Shown here piece by piece: positions 11,018 to 22,029 of a stretch of 64,000 nt of DNA. Each line of letters starts with the position of its first letter. The first letter of the stretch is position 1. The stretch lies in assembly GCA_963930655.1 (NCBI GenBank), contig OZ005600.1:16956501-17020500 (forward strand). Direction: 5' to 3'. This stretch comes from Myrica gale (lineage: Eukaryota; Streptophyta; Magnoliopsida; Fagales; Myricaceae). The translations under genes were made by a program, and so were the position numbers. Under the pieces are notes generated by a model. The model was not told the origin of the DNA and did not search any database. It saw only the letters and a program-made list of their open reading frames with translations.

Positions 11018-14000
11018 TGTCACGCCCCGAACGGCATCCCGCAGGGACCGTGACAGCCGCGAGCTATCCCCCGGATGGCTCCAGCGTTCTTACTTATTTT
11101 CTTACTTGATTACGGCGGAAACGTACAGGATCGCGAGGGGTTTGAGCAAATACTTACATAATCAGGGTTCTCATTAAATTCATACAAAACAAATATTTAA
11201 ACATATTAGAACCCAATTAGTGACGCTCATGTCACTATCAACAAAATGCGGAACTTAACATCTTGGGCATCTAGGTCAGGTAGTCCTCCTGACTCTCTTC
11301 ACCTGATACATCTGGAATGACACAGTTTTAAAAACGTGAGTCAAAAAGACTCAGTAAGGGAAAAACGTAAAACTTAAATCATGCTCTTGACTCATGCTTG
11401 CTTAATCATGAAAGAAAGAAAACTTGATAATTGATGCATATGCATGCTCATGAATTATGCATATGCTCTTGTTTAGTGTTTTCGGCCCCAGGCCCTTGAA
11501 AACCACTTTCTTTCATACTTGCTTGTAAAATTGGCCCTTGGCCCTTAAAAATCTTTCTTTCGTACTTGTGCCCTTGTTGGCCTCATCATAATTATTTCAT
11601 GTCTTTTACTTGTGGGCTCGCTCCATTTGACCCCTGAAGTCAGGGTTGTGCGTTCCCTTCGGAACCGTCCCCGAATTCCCTTAGAGACTTTACATCTGGT
11701 CGAGCTAGCCCTTGAAGTGGCCCCGGGCCTGATGGCTAGACACGACCCTTGGAGGCACCACACCTTCTCACTGTCCTTCAGTGTGGCTTGCACAGCCTCT
11801 TGGATTCACCCATCCTTCTCATAAATGTCCTTCGGTATGGGAGTCCAACTTGATGGTACGGTACCGACCGGTGCCCCTTATATTAACTTATCGTTTCATA
11901 AAACTTCTCGTATTCTTTCCATAAAAATCATTGCATAATTTTCTTCTTGAAAAATTCATGCAATGCACATGTCATGTCATGCTTGCTTAAAATTCATGCT
12001 TGTTCATGAAATTCATATCATGTCATGCTTTCTTAAAATTCATGCTTATTCATGAAACGATGCAGTGTGTCATTCCAGTTTTGAAAAGAAATACTTACTG
12101 TACACTTATAGTATCCACTTACTATTCCACTTACTCTTGGTCTTCTTGTTCGTATATACAGACACGTGGATCGCCTACAAGCGATTCAAATATTCTTTTA
12201 GACTTTAAGAATTATGAAATCATTTCTTTTGAAATCAGTCATCAATCGAAGATATATATATATATATATATATCTATATATACATATCACTGAAATTTAT
12301 TTAATTACAAAATAATTATTTTATTCTTTTCCTTAAATATTCAAAACTTAGCTTATTAAATCATTAATATTTTTATTGAAATAAAAATATATTTATCCGT
12401 GTACATGTCTCGATTAGGGTTAAATAATACTCATAGGTTTAGATTTAAACCTAAGTCTCTTTTTATTACACGTACTACATTAAACCTTATATCTAACTAT
12501 TAATAAATTATTCATGATTAAATCTTAACTTAGACTTTAAACCTCAAATAAAACCCGAGTAAAACTTAACTAGGGTTCCAATAATATTTAATAAAAGATC
12601 ATAGCTCTACAACATTATTCCAACTAGCCTAACCCTAATTTCTTATCCAACACAACAATGAAAATACCTAAATTATAAATTGCACTTAGGGTTAACTTCT
12701 TGCAACTTTCGGCCACTACCATTTATGCACCAATTAATCACAACTTTTCTCCAAGGGTGATCTCATCCTCCAATCAACAATTTTCACAACCTAATATCTA
12801 TAAATCAAAACACCAATACCATACACCATACTCATGGCATTCGGCCAACTCATGTTTTTACCCAATGATTAGTTTTCTTTTATTTCCTTCAATATGCATG
12901 CTTCCAATACTTAACATAATCATCTACTATGCATTTAAGGTCATAAATCTTGCACATGTTAAGTCCAATGTCCAGATCTACACATATTCAAAACTATACA
13001 TAAAAATCCACATAGCTCATTTTCGGCCATACCCAAAATGTACCCTTTTTCATGCTAAAAATCATATCATGCATATCCTTTGCATTTGTGACCTAACTAG
13101 CATGCATACACTTAATATTTTTATCAAATAATTCCATCAACAATAGATCTACTCTTTATTCACACTAATATCCATAGATCTAAACAAGATATCATTTTTC
13201 ATCACCCAACATATCAAAAACTTAGATCTAACTTCCTTTAACTTGCATTGTTCTCCATTTGCATTTTTCTTCACATACAACCTTAGATCTAGGGCTTCCA
13301 TGGTTAGATCTAGCATGTAAACAACTTAGGGTTCCTAAGCATCCAAGATCTAACAATATCAAGGCATCTATCAAAATAAAACTTCAAGATCTTATACATA
13401 GGCCATTCGGCCACTCATGCTAACCCAACAAAATCATTTTAGCCTTACCTTGTTGTTTGTCCAAGCTTGAGCACCTAGAAAATAAAACATCTATGGTTAG
13501 TACTTATGATGTTTAAGGCAAGAACATCAATGAACAAATCTTACCTTCACTCTATACCAACTCTTCCTATCCTTCTCCTCCTTCAAAGATTCGGTCCACC
13601 CTCCTTAGAAATGACCAAGCTTGGTTTAAAAGAAGCTCTATGGTGGTGAAGAGGACATGGTAAGTTTGAAGAATAATGGTGTCAAATGACTAGGGTTTTC
13701 AAGGTAGGACTTTTGTCTACAACAAGAGAGATTTACATGGCTTTTGGAATGAGTTTTGGCAAGCTAGATGGAAGTGGTTTAGAGGCAAGATGAAATAGAG
13801 CAAACCTTGAACATTGCATGAGAGATTCGGCTAAGGGAAGCAAAAGGGAGAGAGTTGTGTAAGCTTGTAAGATTCGGCCAAGAGAGGAGAGGTTTGAGAG
13901 TGAAAATGCTTGAGTGTTTAGGTCAAGAGAAAATGTGTGAGATTGAGTCTCCCAAAGCATTTGACATAAAGCTTGAGAGTGAAATGACAAGAGAGCAAAA

Positions 14001-15059
14001 GAAAGAGGAAGAGGGGATGGATGGGGTGTTGGCCGACCAAGCTAAGGCCCTTTGTCTTCTCTCTCTTTCTTATTTCTTTTCACCTTTTTCTCTCACATCA
14101 ATTGTCTCCAAAAGCTTGTCTTGCATTTTGAAATCCTTCTCTCTCTCTTCCCATTCATTTCCATCGACATTCACTCCCTTTTCTCACTTTTCTCTTCTCT
14201 TTTCACTTCCATGAGTTGTCTCATCAATTCTTACACACTTACATCTTCTTACACATCTCTTACACATCACATGGCACCTCATTTTAGCTTTCAAATTTCC
14301 TCTCCTTGCCTTTCACGTAGAAGCCCTCCTTTGCTTAGTTTGGTTGCTTTTCAACCAACCTAGTTACTTCCACATTAATATGCAACTAACTTTCAACTTG
14401 GTTTTCACTTATCACCTAACTTATCACTTTATAACCTCTCTTACTTATCTATCCATTCCAATAGCTTATCACCTTACAAGTATGATACCTTATCATGTGA
14501 TAATGACCTTATCACTCTAAAGGTTTCCTAGCTTATCATGCTTGCTTATCACTATGATAAGCAAGTGTGCTTATCAATTAAATCATTTCTAAACTTATCA
14601 CATAACTACATAGCTTATCATTGAATATTCATATGGAAATTCTAATAATATAGAATACATCATAATATTACATGTCACATACAATATTTAATCCATGTAT
14701 TCAAAAGAATTTCATTATTTAATCTATTAATAATTTCGGCTTATACAAGGAAATTATTTAAGCATAATTCAAATTATATGGTCCATGAATCATATTAGGT
14801 AAAAATTTTAATTTGTAAAAGAGAAACTTACTTGAAATTTTCGGCTCTTAGTATAATATAATTTATACTTGCATAAAATGGCATATTAATTATTTAAGGA
14901 GATTTTATGAAATAAAATCCCATTTTAATCGAAATACCATAACATAAAAATTAGGCCATACATTGGCCAAAACATAGCCCCATTAAGAAATAAAAACTAT
15001 TACATCGGAAAATAAAATAATACATAAGCAATTACGTAGGAGAAAATCGGGGTCTCACA
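11018..15059 (-). repeat. 3' LTR of the Tekay-like element
   Basis: On the plus strand it starts TGTCACGCCCCGAACGG and ends GGGGTCTCACA. It includes an AT microsatellite (about 12250-12274), a CTTATC cluster (14408-14619), repeated TTCGGC words, repeated AGATCT words (13145-13395), and the TGAGTC-N5-GACTCAGTAAG block (11337-11358). Open frames such as 12700-13131 and 13855-14214 occur in both LTR copies and look accidental. Confidence 0.95.
14408..14619 (-). promoter_or_regulatory. GATAAG (I-box-like) cluster in the LTR
   Basis: Twelve GATAAG hexamers occur in 212 bp. Eleven are in the sense orientation (CTTATC on plus) at 14408, 14420, 14444, 14465, 14489, 14508, 14532, 14545, 14570, 14594 and 14614, and one is inverted at 14556. 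The inverted one forms a perfect 10-bp stem with the copy at 14541-14550 around loop ACTAT. The cluster lies about 440-650 bp inside U3. GATAAG is the core recognised by plant GATA and some MYB-related factors; an enhancer role is inference. Confidence 0.6.
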
Positions 15060-15073
15060 TTCTCCCCTCCTTA
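15060..15073 (-). other. Polypurine tract of the Tekay-like element
   Basis: On the minus strand it reads AAGGAGGGGAGAA, directly abutting the TGTGAGACCCC start of the 3' LTR. This is the expected plus-strand priming site. Confidence 0.9.
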
Positions 15074-15099
15074 TAAAAATTCCGACCTCGGAATTTCTT

Positions 15100-15951
15100 T
15101 TACCACCAGAAATTTTGCCCTGATTGCGTAGGTGTAGGACAATGGGGATTGGGACGAACATTAGTGCTTGTCCCACTACTAATCTCTCCCTGGTAAACGC
15201 GATCTGGGGAATTACTCCCCGTCCAAGAGTGCGATCTGATTCCTTGACTTGGTTCCTCTAGACTAGGGTCATGGATGACGTTCTCGGGTGGTCCATGAAA
15301 CCTAGGTCTAGATTCTACTTCCTGTGACGAAAAGTGGGTCTCCGATCCAGCGTCTTGAGCCCTAACTCTTCGACGGTGTCGGTTCTCGTTACATCGCCTA
15401 GGTGTACACTCACGTCTCGAGTTACTACGCCTAGGTCTTTCTTGGGATTGTTCTCTAGTCTCACTAGGTATCGGATGTTGTTCCATGGGGTCTTCTTCCG
15501 GATCCTCCTCTGGGTCCTCTTCCGGATCCTCTTCCGGATCTTCTTCCGGATCTTCCTCAAAATTTCCGGGTAACATGGTCCTTAAGGGAATGGCGTTTAT
15601 TGGCGACTCTGGCCAATAAATACCCTCCAGATATCCAGAACAATCTGGAGATAAGGGTTGACCCCACCTGGAAGGTCCAGGTTGGTCTGGTGCCGGGGGT
15701 GGCGGGGGCTGGTAGGTCCCCGCCATACCTTGCTGCCAATACGTTACGTGGGTTTGGTACGCTCCTCGGGGGTCCCCTCTATCCGTCTCATGTGATGCGT
15801 GAGTCGGAGCCTCATGGCTTCCCGACTGTCTCGTCGAACCTTGGGTTCTATGATTAACCCTGAACAGGCTTCGATACTCGGGTGCTGTCATCCTTCTCTG
15901 AGAAGGTGTTCCCGAATGCTGGGAACGAGGGGGTCGACTACTCGGCGGCAT
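15100..15951 (-). CDS. Extra 3' ORF of the Tekay-like element, unknown function (283 aa)
   Basis: An uninterrupted ATG-initiated frame in the same sense as gag-pol starts 166 bp after the pol stop and ends 26 bp before the PPT. The product is hydrophilic and low in complexity. It has a Pro-rich stretch (PPPPPAPDQPGPSRW, about residues 83-97), six consecutive EEDP units (about residues 131-154), then an Arg/Ser-rich basic part (ERPRRSNSRRE, RHRRRVRAQ), and the C-terminus ends in two Trp. I see no signal peptide, membrane segment or known domain. It is open although gag-pol carries two stops. The codons at -3 to -1 (CAG) give only a moderate start context. An accessory protein is possible. A chance frame in a repeat-rich 3' region cannot be excluded from a single copy. 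Confidence 0.55.
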   Translation of the reverse strand: MPPSSRPPRSQHSGTPSQRRMTAPEYRSLFRVNHRTQGSTRQSGSHEAPTHASHETDRGDPRGAYQTHVTYWQQGMAGTYQPPPPPAPDQPGPSRWGQPLSPDCSGYLEGIYWPESPINAIPLRTMLPGNFEEDPEEDPEEDPEEDPEEDPEEDPMEQHPIPSETREQSQERPRRSNSRRECTPRRCNENRHRRRVRAQDAGSETHFSSQEVESRPRFHGPPENVIHDPSLEEPSQGIRSHSWTGSNSPDRVYQGEISSGTSTNVRPNPHCPTPTQSGQNFWW

Positions 15952-16117
15952 CTGACAACATAATGCAACGGTCAGTCATGTATATATACAAAATATCATC
16001 ATGTATCACAAAGAATTTAGCATTCTTTATGTAAGGAAGTCAAGCACAAATATCAGACAATAATACTCATACAAGCCCAACATTCAATCAATAGGGAAGG
16101 AAATAAACATTCGGATC

Positions 16118-19100
16118 CTATTCTCCTTTTAACTGGGGGTACTTCTCGTACATATCACTTTCCAACTCCCAAGATGCCTCCTCTACCCCATGATTCCTCC
16201 ATAGAACCCTCACTAGCGGTATCACCTTGGTCCGCAATTGTCGCTCTTTTCTATCGATGATCCTTACTGGCTCCTCCACATAGGTAAGGTTTTCCTTGAT
16301 TTGTAAGGGCTCATATTCTAACACATGGGTAGGGTCTGACACATACTTTCGTAAAAGCGATACGTGGAACACATCATGTACTCCTGCAATTGATGGCGGT
16401 AAGGCCAGTCTATACGCCATTGGTCCCACACGCTCTAGGATCTCGAAAGGTCCTATAAATCGGGGTTGAAGCTTCCCCTTCTTCCCGAATCGTGCTACCC
16501 CCTTTGTTGGAGAAATCTTTAAAAACACTTTACTTCCTTCCTCAAAGGCCAATTCTCTTCGCCGGTTGTCCGCATAACTCTTCTGCCGACTTTGGGCCGT
16601 AATAAGTCTTTCTTTTATCAACCGAATCTTCTCTTTTGTCTGTAAAATCATCTCTGGTCCCAACAGTCTTCCTTCTCCTACTTCATCCCAATATAATGGC
16701 GACCTATACCTCCTTCCATACAAAGCTTCATACGGTGCCATGCCAATACTTGATTGGAAACTGTTGTTGTATGCGAACTCTGCTAGCGGCAAATACTGAG
16801 CCCAGCTTCCTTTGAAGTCAATGACGCATGCTCGAAGCATGTCTTCCAAAATTTGAATGGTCCGCTCCGATTGGCCATCCGTCTGTGGGTGGAAAGCAGT
16901 GCTAAAATTCAACTTAGTGCCTAGGGACTTCTGCAATCTTTTCCAAAACCTTGACGTAAATCTCGGATCCCTATCCGACACTATGCTCTTTGGTATGCCA
17001 TGGAGCCTCACAATTTCTTGGAGATAAACTTCAGCTAGCCTTTTCGGGGTATACTTCACCCTGATGGGCAGAAAGTGGGCTGACTTGGTCAATCGGTCCA
17101 CTACTACCCATATTGCATCGTAGCCAGCTGTCGTTCTCGGTAGCCCTACTACAAAATCCATGGCTATTCCTTCCCACTTCCATTCAGGGATCTCCAGAGG
17201 CTTCAATGTTCCTGCTGGCCTCTGGTGCTCTGCTTTCACTCTTTGACAAGTCAGGCATCGAGCGACATACTCCGCTATCTCTCTCTTCATATTCGGCCAC
17301 CAGTAAACTTTCTTGATGTCTTGATACATCTTCGTTCCTCCAGGGTGGATGGTATAGGGCGTAGTATGCGCCTCTGCCAAAATCAACTCCTTGACTCCCC
17401 CATCACCAGGGACACATATTCTATTCCGGTATCTCAGCACTCCATCCCTATCCTCAAAATCGGGATCATTATTCTTCTCAATCCTTTCCCTAATCCCTAT
17501 TATCATCGCATCGCTCTTCTGGGCTTCACAGATTCGCTCCTCCAGCGATGGTTGCAATGACAGCCCTGCGATGGAAACATACCGGTCGGCCAATACAAGC
17601 GTGATCTCCTCTCTTTTTAGATCCTCCATGATCTCCTTAGCTACTACCTCTACGGCACTTGTTTCAGCCGACTTCCGGCTTAAAGCATCAGCCACCACGT
17701 TAGCTTTCCCAGGATGGTAGCTAATGGTGCAATCATAGTCCTTGATCAACTCCAACCAGCGACGTTGCCTCATATTCAGCTCCTTCTGAGTGTTGAAGTA
17801 CTTGAGGCTCTTATGGTCTGTAAATATCTCGCACTTAACCCCATAGAGATAATGCCTCCATATTTTCAGAGCATGCACGACTGCAGCCAACTCCAAGTCG
17901 TGAGTGGGGTAATTCACCTCGTGGGGCCTCAGTTGCCTCGATGCATAGGCTATAACCCTCTTATCTTGCATCAACACACACCCAAGACCTTGCTTTGAGG
18001 CGTCTGTATAGATCTCATACTCCCCATGTTCCGAAGGTAATGCTAACACCGGGGCAGTAACCAGATGAGCTTTTAGCGTCTGGAAACTTTGCTCACACTC
18101 GTCTGTCCAATCGAACTTAACGTTCTTCTTGGTCAACGAGGTCATTGGCATAGCTATCTTTGAAAATTCCTTGATAAACCTCCGGTAATACCCTGCTAAT
18201 CCCAGGAAACTTCTTATCTCCTTAACATTTGTAGGTCTAGGCCATTTGAAAACCGCATCAACCTTTCCGGGATCTACAGCAATTCCTTCTCCCGACACTA
18301 CATGCCCTAAAAATCGGACTTGCTGCAACCAAAACTCGCACTTGGAGAATTTAGCGTACAGCTTCTTCTCCCTTAGGATCTGCAAAACAATCCTGAGATG
18401 CTCCTCATGCTCCTCCTGGTTCCGAGAATAAATCAAAATATCGTCTATGAACACCACCACAAATTTGTCCAGGAACTCCCTGAACACTCGATTCATCAAG
18501 TCCATAAATGCGGCCGGGGCATTAGTTAATCCAAACGGCATCACCAAAAATTCATAATGACCATATCGGGTCCGAAAGGCCGTCTTTGATATATCTCCCT
18601 CCTTAACCTTCAACTGGTGGTAACCTGACCTCAAATCAATTCTTGAAAATATTTGTGCCCCCTGCAATTGATCGAACAAATCGTCAATGCGAGGTAGCGG
18701 GTACCTATTCTTCACAGTCACCTTATTCAACTCTCTATAATCAATACACATCCGGAGACTTCCGTCCTTCTTTTTCACAAACAGGATCGGTGCTCCCCAA
18801 GGCGACACACTCGGCCTTATAAATCCCTTCTCCAAGAGATCTTCCAACTGGACCTTCAGCTCCTTTAGCTCTGCCGGAGCCATTCGATACGGCACCTTGG
18901 AAATTGGGACTGTCCCAGCTTCCAATTCAATTCCGAACTCCACCTCCCTATCCGGCGGTAACCCCGGTAGGTCTTCCGGGAATACATCCGGAAACTCAGT
19001 CACTATTGGGGTTTGGTCAAACGCAGGGACCTCGTTCTGCGTATCGCTTCGCGTATCACTTGCCCATACTAGAATTCCCTCGTGCCCTCCTTGCAACAAT

Positions 19101-19135
19101 CTCTTAGCTTGCAGGGCCGAGACAATTGCTGGCCT
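16118..19135 (-). CDS. pol of the Tekay-like element: RT, RNase H, integrase, chromodomain-like tail
   Basis: This is the open frame after the in-frame TGA (19138-19136). Counting from the TTG at 19099 the residues are: RT about 80-260, with the active-site motif FIDD near 217-220; RNase H starting [11 protein letters not shown] near 364; integrase zinc finger [11 protein letters not shown]...CLTCQ near 578-618; and catalytic core with D648 (MDFV), D near 709 (SDRDPRF) and E near 745 (DGQSER). A GPF segment (IGPFEIL) follows near 882, and then a chromodomain-like end ([19 protein letters not shown]) near 960-978. Integrase and RT look complete. The tail resembles the group II chromodomain of plant Tekay/Del elements (family knowledge). 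Confidence 0.95.
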   Translation of the reverse strand, partial: RPAIVSALQAKRLLQGGHEGILVWASDTRSDTQNEVPAFDQTPIVTEFPDVFPEDLPGLPPDREVEFGIELEAGTVPISKVPYRMAPAELKELKVQLEDLLEKGFIRPSVSPWGAPILFVKKKDGSLRMCIDYRELNKVTVKNRYPLPRIDDLFDQLQGAQIFSRIDLRSGYHQLKVKEGDISKTAFRTRYGHYEFLVMPFGLTNAPAAFMDLMNRVFREFLDKFVVVFIDDILIYSRNQEEHEEHLRIVLQILREKKLYAKFSKCEFWLQQVRFLGHVVSGEGIAVDPGKVDAVFKWPRPTNVKEIRSFLGLAGYYRRFIKEFSKIAMPMTSLTKKNVKFDWTDECEQSFQTLKAHLVTAPVLALPSEHGEYEIYTDASKQGLGCVLMQDKRVIAYASRQLRPHEVNYPTHDLELAAVVHALKIWRHYLYGVKCEIFTDHKSLKYFNTQKELNMRQRRWLELIKDYDCTISYHPGKANVVADALSRKSAETSAVEVVAKEIMEDLKREEITLVLADRYVSIAGLSLQPSLEERICEAQKSDAMIIGIRERIEKNNDPDFEDRDGVLRYRNRICVPGDGGVKELILAEAHTTPYTIHPGGTKMYQDIKKVYWWPNMKREIAEYVARCLTCQRVKAEHQRPAGTLKPLEIPEWKWEGIAMDFVVGLPRTTAGYDAIWVVVDRLTKSAHFLPIRVKYTPKRLAEVYLQEIVRLHGIPKSIVSDRDPRFTSRFWKRLQKSLGTKLNFSTAFHPQTDGQSERTIQILEDMLRACVIDFKGSWAQYLPLAEFAYNNSFQSSIGMAPYEALYGRRYRSPLYWDEVGEGRLLGPEMILQTKEKIRLIKERLITAQSRQKSYADNRRRELAFEEGSKVFLKISPTKGVARFGKKGKLQPRFIGPFEILERVGPMAYRLALPPSIAGVHDVFHVSLLRKYVSDPTHVLEYEPLQIKENLTYVEEPVRIIDRKERQLRTKVIPLVRVLWRNHGVEEASWELESDMYEKYPQLKGE

Positions 19136-19744
19136 TCACTCCATCTTCCTCATACCGGTAAAACAACAATCCGGTCTCCCCTCCTTTTGGAACAAGACCT
19201 TCTTCTCATAGCACCGAATATTGGCACCATGCTTCGACAACCAATCCATACCTAGGATGACATCAAATCCTCCCATCTCCATAACTATCAAATCAGCCAA
19301 CATGACTTGCCCTTCTACTACTATCGGATAGTCCTTCACCATCCGGCTACACTCGACTCTTCCCCCAGCGGGCGTTGACACAAGGACACCACAATCCAAC
19401 AACTCACTATTTAAGGCATGTGTCTTGCAATATGCTGATGCAATGAATGAATGTGTGGCCCCTGAATCAAACAGAACTAGGGCTTCCCCCTGGGGCAAAG
19501 GCAACTTACCTGCCACCACTCGGTTCTGGTTCTCCGCGTCCTCCGGAGTCATTGCATATAACCTCGCCTGTGTTGGGCCTCCCTGCCTCCTTGCATTGTC
19601 CTGCTGCGTGGGTCGGGATGCTTGGTTTGAGCTGCCTGCACTCCTACAGTCTCTGGCGAAGTGACCAGGCTTCCCACATTTGAAACATAAGCCCTGCCTG
19701 CACTCCCCAGGGTGTCTCTTGTTGCACTTGTTGCACAGAGGAAA
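19136..19744 (-). CDS. Zinc knuckles and aspartic protease of the Tekay-like element
   Basis: This lies in the same frame as gag and pol. After the gag TAG the frame encodes two zinc knuckles (CNKCNKRHPGEC and CFKCGKPGHFARDC). The retropepsin follows, with its catalytic LFDSGATHSFI and the later ILGMDWL turn. It ends at a TGA (19138-19136) where the sequence before RPAIVSALQ suggests an ancestral TGG. Confidence 0.9.
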   Translation of the reverse strand, partial: FPLCNKCNKRHPGECRQGLCFKCGKPGHFARDCRSAGSSNQASRPTQQDNARRQGGPTQARLYAMTPEDAENQNRVVAGKLPLPQGEALVLFDSGATHSFIASAYCKTHALNSELLDCGVLVSTPAGGRVECSRMVKDYPIVVEGQVMLADLIVMEMGGFDVILGMDWLSKHGANIRCYEKKVLFQKEGRPDCCFTGMRKME

Positions 19745-20599
19745 CTAATTTCCTCCGGCATTCTGAGCTCCACCAGGCCTCTGGTTTGGCCTCGGGTTCG
19801 GCCTCTGGTTCGACCTCTGAGGCTGCCTCTGTGACGGCTCTGGCCTACTTTTCTTCCAGGGCATCTGCGGAATGGTTGGGTTGGAAGGAGCCTTCCTCTT
19901 TTGCTGGTCATGATAGACTGCTATCCTCTGCAGTCCTCTCTCCACTATCACTGCCCGTTCAATTACTTCTGCCAGGGTTTTAAGGTTGTGACTATACACC
20001 CTGTCATAGACCCGTGGGTGTAACCCTTCCTCAAACTTTCGGGCCTTCCTTTCCTCATCGGGCACCAAGTACGGGGCAAACCGCACCAGCTCCATGAATC
20101 GGCCTGCGTATTGCTCCACCGTCATGGCTCCTTGGGTTAGGGTAGCGAATTCCCTTGCCTTCGCTTCCCGGGTCGTCCGTGGGAAATAACGATCTAAAAA
20201 TTCTTGCTGGAACCTCTCCCAGGTTATGGGCTGCTCTCCCAGCTCCTGTTCCAGCAACACCTTCTCGGACTGCCACCACCTTTTGGCATCCCCTTGCAGC
20301 TTGAAGGTAGCATAACTTAACTTTTGGGCCTCGGTACACCCCAAGACCTCAAGTAGCTCTTTCATCTCCACCAGCCAATTTTCTGCTAGTATGGCATCTC
20401 CCCTGCCGTTGTACGCTGGCGGGTGCTGGCGGTTAAACTGATTCAACGTACACCCCTCAGGGCGTCCTCGGGCCCCTTCAGCATGGGCACCCGGCTGCAC
20501 GTGCTCGGCAACTAGCTGAGCCATGTGCCTTAACACATCCTCGGTAGTAACTCCGGGAGCCTCAGACTCTTGATTTCTTGTTGGCCTCCTAGGTGTCAT
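19745..20599 (-). CDS. gag of the Tekay-like element
   Basis: I take the ATG at 20599 (MTPRRPTRNQ) as the start rather than the upstream TTG. The capsid region is typical of plant chromoviruses: FNRQHPPAYNGRGDAILAENW, KLSYATFKLQGDAKRWW, WERFQQEFLDRYFP and EQYAGRFMELVRFAPYLV, followed by a basic Gln/Arg/Pro-rich tail. The TAG at 19747-19745 ends the frame directly before the zinc knuckles, which follow in the same frame. A full Gag would need readthrough or an unmutated codon. The start is 144 bp downstream of the PBS. Confidence 0.92.
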   Translation of the reverse strand: MTPRRPTRNQESEAPGVTTEDVLRHMAQLVAEHVQPGAHAEGARGRPEGCTLNQFNRQHPPAYNGRGDAILAENWLVEMKELLEVLGCTEAQKLSYATFKLQGDAKRWWQSEKVLLEQELGEQPITWERFQQEFLDRYFPRTTREAKAREFATLTQGAMTVEQYAGRFMELVRFAPYLVPDEERKARKFEEGLHPRVYDRVYSHNLKTLAEVIERAVIVERGLQRIAVYHDQQKRKAPSNPTIPQMPWKKSRPEPSQRQPQRSNQRPNPRPNQRPGGAQNAGGN

Positions 20600-20742
20600 C
20601 CTGCACTTCAACGTTATCGTTCAGCTTAGAACAACCTCAACCTCATAAATTCTCATCATACTTAACCCTAAACGTGCTATCTCATGCTTTAGGGTTTAGG
20701 CTTCTACTTCGTTCCCTATGTTCTACGACTCTACCCTCCGAT

Positions 20743-20754
20743 CCTCTGATACCA
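20743..20754 (-). other. Primer-binding site, initiator tRNA-Met
   Basis: On the minus strand it reads TGGTATCAGAGG, matching the tRNA-iMet 3' end complement in 11 of 12 positions. It is 7 bp from the end of the 5' LTR. Confidence 0.9.
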
Positions 20755-20761
20755 ACTTAAC

Positions 20762-21993
20762 TGTCACGCCTCGAACGGCATCCCGCAGGGACCGTGACAG
20801 CCGCGAGCTATCCCCCGGATGGCTCCAGCGTTCTTACTTATTTTCTTACTTTATTACGGCGGAAACGTACAGGATCGCGAGGGGTTTGAGCAAATACTTA
20901 CATAATCAGGGTTCTCATTAAATTCATACAAAACAAATATTTAAACATATTAGAACCCAATTAGTGACGCTCATGTCACTATCAACAAAATGCGGAACTT
21001 AACATCTTGGGCATCTAGGTCAGGTAGTCCTCCTGACTCTCTTCACCTGATACATCTGGAATGACACAGTTTTAAAAACGTGAGTCAAAAAGACTCAGTA
21101 AGGGAAAAACGTAAAACTTAAATCATGCTCTTGACTCATGCTTGCTTAATCATGAAAGAAAGAAAACTTGATAATTGATGCATATGCATGCTCATGAATT
21201 ATGCATATGCTCTTGTTTAGTGTTTTCGGCCCCAGGCCCTTGAAAACCACTTTCTTTCATACTTGCTTGTAAAATTGGCCCTTGGCCCTTAAAAATCTTT
21301 CTTTCGTACTTGTGCCCTTGTTGGCCTTATCATAATTATTTTATGTCTTTTACTTGTGGGCTCGCTCCATTTGACCCCTGAAGTCAGGGTTGTGCGTTCC
21401 CTTCGGAACCGTCCCCGAATTCCCTTAGAGACTTTACATCTGGTCGAGCTAGCCCTTGAAGTGGCCCCGGGCCTGATGGCTAGACACGACCCTTGGAGGC
21501 ACCACACCTTCTCACTGTCCTTCAGTGTGGCTTGCACAGCCTCTTGGATTCACCCATCCTTCTCATAAATGTCCTTCGGTATGGGAGTCCAACTTGATGG
21601 TACGGTACCGACCGGTGCCCCTTATATTAACTTATCGTTTCATAAAACTTCTCGTATTCTTTCCATAAAAATCATTGCATAATTTTCTTCTTGAAAAATT
21701 CATGCAATGCACATGTCATGTCATGCTTGCTTAAAATTCATGCTTGTTCATGAAATTCATATCATGTCATGCTTTCTTAAAATTCATGCTTATTCATGAA
21801 ACGATGCAGTGTGTCATTCCAGTTTTGAAAAGAAATACTTACTGTACACTTACAGTATCCACTTACTATTCCACTTACTCTTGGTCTTCTTGTTCGTATA
21901 TACAGACACGTGGATCGCCTACAAGCGATTCAAATATTCTTTTAGACTTTAAGAATTATGAAATCATTTCTTTTGAAATCAGTCATCAATCGA

Positions 21994-22029
<36 letters not shown>

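Noticed and set aside
12700..13131. 143-codon frame and the 119-codon frame at 13855-14214, both repeated in the other LTR
   Set aside because: They lie inside the LTRs, are antisense to the element and have AT-rich or low-complexity composition. Conservation between the two copies only reflects LTR identity.
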